DNA from: an uncultured Alphaproteobacteria bacterium
GTDB taxonomy: Bacteria > Pseudomonadota > Alphaproteobacteria > HIMB59
Length of the DNA: 38,199 nt
NCBI GenBank assembly: GCA_902528805.1
Contig: CABZUC010000004.1
Coordinates: 1-38,199 of the forward strand
Direction of reading: 5' to 3'
Below the pieces are notes generated by a model that saw nothing but the letters and a program-made list of their open reading frames with translations, did not search any database and was not told the DNA's origin. The position numbers were made by a program, and so were the translations under genes. Below are positions 36,907 through 38,199 of this stretch, piece after piece. Numbering within the stretch: the stretch's first letter is position 1; each line of letters opens with the position of its first letter.

Positions 36907-37968
36907 TTACTTACAAGCAGAACCGAAGCCGTCCAATTCTTTGAGTGGATGTTTTTTTTCAGCACAGCTTTGTAAATCCATTGTTACTAAATCTTCTACA
37001 GACTCTAGAGTTCTATCTGTTAGATCATCAGTCATTGGTGCAAGTCCATATTCAGTTAAGTAACCATCTTCCCCAATAGCATCTTCGGAGACCATTAAAG
37101 ATGCATATTCAGCAATACCTGGAATTACACCTATATGGGCTTTTTTGATATAAAAGAAAAGTGGTCTAGCATTAGGGTACTCATATGATTGAATGGTTTC
37201 CATGGTTGGCTCAACACCATCTATGATACTTCCTTGAATTTTATCCTGATTGGCACTCAAGAAACTATAACCAAAATATCCAAAACGTTCTGGGTCTTCA
37301 GCGAGTTTTTGAACAATTAAAGTGTCGTTTTCACCCATTTCAATTGTTCTGCCATCTTCCCTGTATGCTGTGCAGCCATCTTCGCTTCCTTTAATGTCCA
37401 CGTATCCAGATTTTTCACAACCTTTTTCCATTACCAAACCATCGAACGCATCTCGAGTCCCAGAAGTAGGAGGGGCAACAAGTACTTCAATTTCATATTC
37501 AGGATAAGATGAGTCAATCTCACTCCATTTTGAATATGGATTTTTGATGATCACACCATCTAAAGGAACTTCATCAGCCATTGCTAAAAAAATATGTTCT
37601 TTTTTTAAGCTAAACCTCTCAGCTTCAACACTATTTGAAAATGTAAGACCATCATTACCTAAGACCACTTCGATAACTTCAGTGACACCATTTTCAAGGC
37701 AAAGTTTTGCCTCTTTTGATTTCATTGGTCTAGAAGCATTTGTAATATCAGGAAATTTTTCACCAATACCTCCACAAAAAAGTTTCATACCACCACCGGT
37801 ACCAGTGGGCTCAATGGTTGCTCCGTTATAACCCTCTTCAGTAAATCTTTCTGCACCAATTGTTGCATAAGGAAATACTGTTGATGAACCAACAATGCTA
37901 ATAGTATCTCTTGCGTTAGCCACAGAAATTAGAGTGAAAAGAATAAAAGTTATAAATGTTTTTTTCAT
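36907..37968 (-). CDS. pstS: Phosphate ABC transporter substrate-binding protein PstS
   Basis: Signal peptide, SIVGSSTVFPYATIGAERF, GTGGGMKLFCGG, APPTSGTRDAFDGLV. Confidence 0.93.
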   Translation of the reverse strand: MKKTFITFILFTLISVANARDTISIVGSSTVFPYATIGAERFTEEGYNGATIEPTGTGGGMKLFCGGIGEKFPDITNASRPMKSKEAKLCLENGVTEVIEVVLGNDGLTFSNSVEAERFSLKKEHIFLAMADEVPLDGVIIKNPYSKWSEIDSSYPEYEIEVLVAPPTSGTRDAFDGLVMEKGCEKSGYVDIKGSEDGCTAYREDGRTIEMGENDTLIVQKLAEDPERFGYFGYSFLSANQDKIQGSIIDGVEPTMETIQSYEYPNARPLFFYIKKAHIGVIPGIAEYASLMVSEDAIGEDGYLTEYGLAPMTDDLTDRTLESVEDLVTMDLQSCAEKKHPLKELDGFGSACK

Positions 37969-38048
37969 TTTTTTCCTTTAAATTATTTATTTAATAAGAA
38001 TCTTATATTTTAAATATATGAAGAACTTATTCGATTAATGTTAAACTT

Positions 38049-38199
38049 TTATGACAAATCTAAATCGAACTTGAAAATACTGCCCTCTCCTAATTTACTT
38101 GATATTTCAAGAAAGTATTCATTCTTGGCGAGTATGTGATTAACAATTGTCAACCCTAATCCATGGCCCCCTGATAAATTATTACGACTATGATCAACT
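38049..38199 (-). CDS. phoR: Sensor histidine kinase, C-terminal fragment, probably PhoR (truncated by window edge)
   Basis: Reverse-strand translation VDHSRNNLSGGHGLGLTIVNHILAKNEYFLEISSKLGEGSIFKFDLDLS*; upstream of pstS. Confidence 0.75.
   Translation of the reverse strand, partial: VDHSRNNLSGGHGLGLTIVNHILAKNEYFLEISSKLGEGSIFKFDLDLS

Noticed and set aside
37544-37831. 95-aa plus-strand ORF within pstS
   Set aside because: Antisense to pstS; no features.

Overview
The window looks like a chromosomal segment of a low-GC, streamlined marine alphaproteobacterium. Genes are compact, tail-to-tail overlaps are common, and a blue-type proteorhodopsin sits with a full retinal pathway. The lineage (SAR11-like or AEGEAN-169/HIMB59-like) is inferred from gene content only. 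Contents in order: 3' end of a probable LppC-type gene; rdgB-rph / hrcA-grpE-dnaK-dnaJ heat-shock cluster; ogt; an interrupted MFS transporter gene; EamA permease; a PLP sulfur-enzyme gene plus a cysteine synthase-like gene; cytochrome b561; tungstate ABC transporter tupABC; cytochrome c'; rhodanese; dapB; nth; pyruvate carboxylase; ispH interrupted at a T8 tract; blh-crtY-crtB-crtI and proteorhodopsin on the minus strand with divergent crtE; hypothetical secreted proteins; SMP-30; msrA; tsaB; polysaccharide deacetylase; Bax-like hydrolase; nfuA; a chimeric PstC_N::TrpS ORF; pstS; and the 3' end of a phoR-like kinase. I saw no rRNA, CRISPR array, transposase or convincing tRNA. Best leads: (1) an in-frame ORF joining the PstC N-terminus to a TrpS lacking its HIGH region, with the join at a perfect 16-bp palindrome; (2) two genes, including the normally essential ispH, broken with the same +1 polarity at T homopolymers; (3) a DnaJ lacking the first CxxCxGxG zinc motif; (4) two GC-rich hairpin elements with complementary SD/anti-SD-like segments; (5) a secreted protein predicted to begin with His-His after signal cleavage. 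Leads 1 and 2 could be assembly or sequencing artefacts and need read-level checks.
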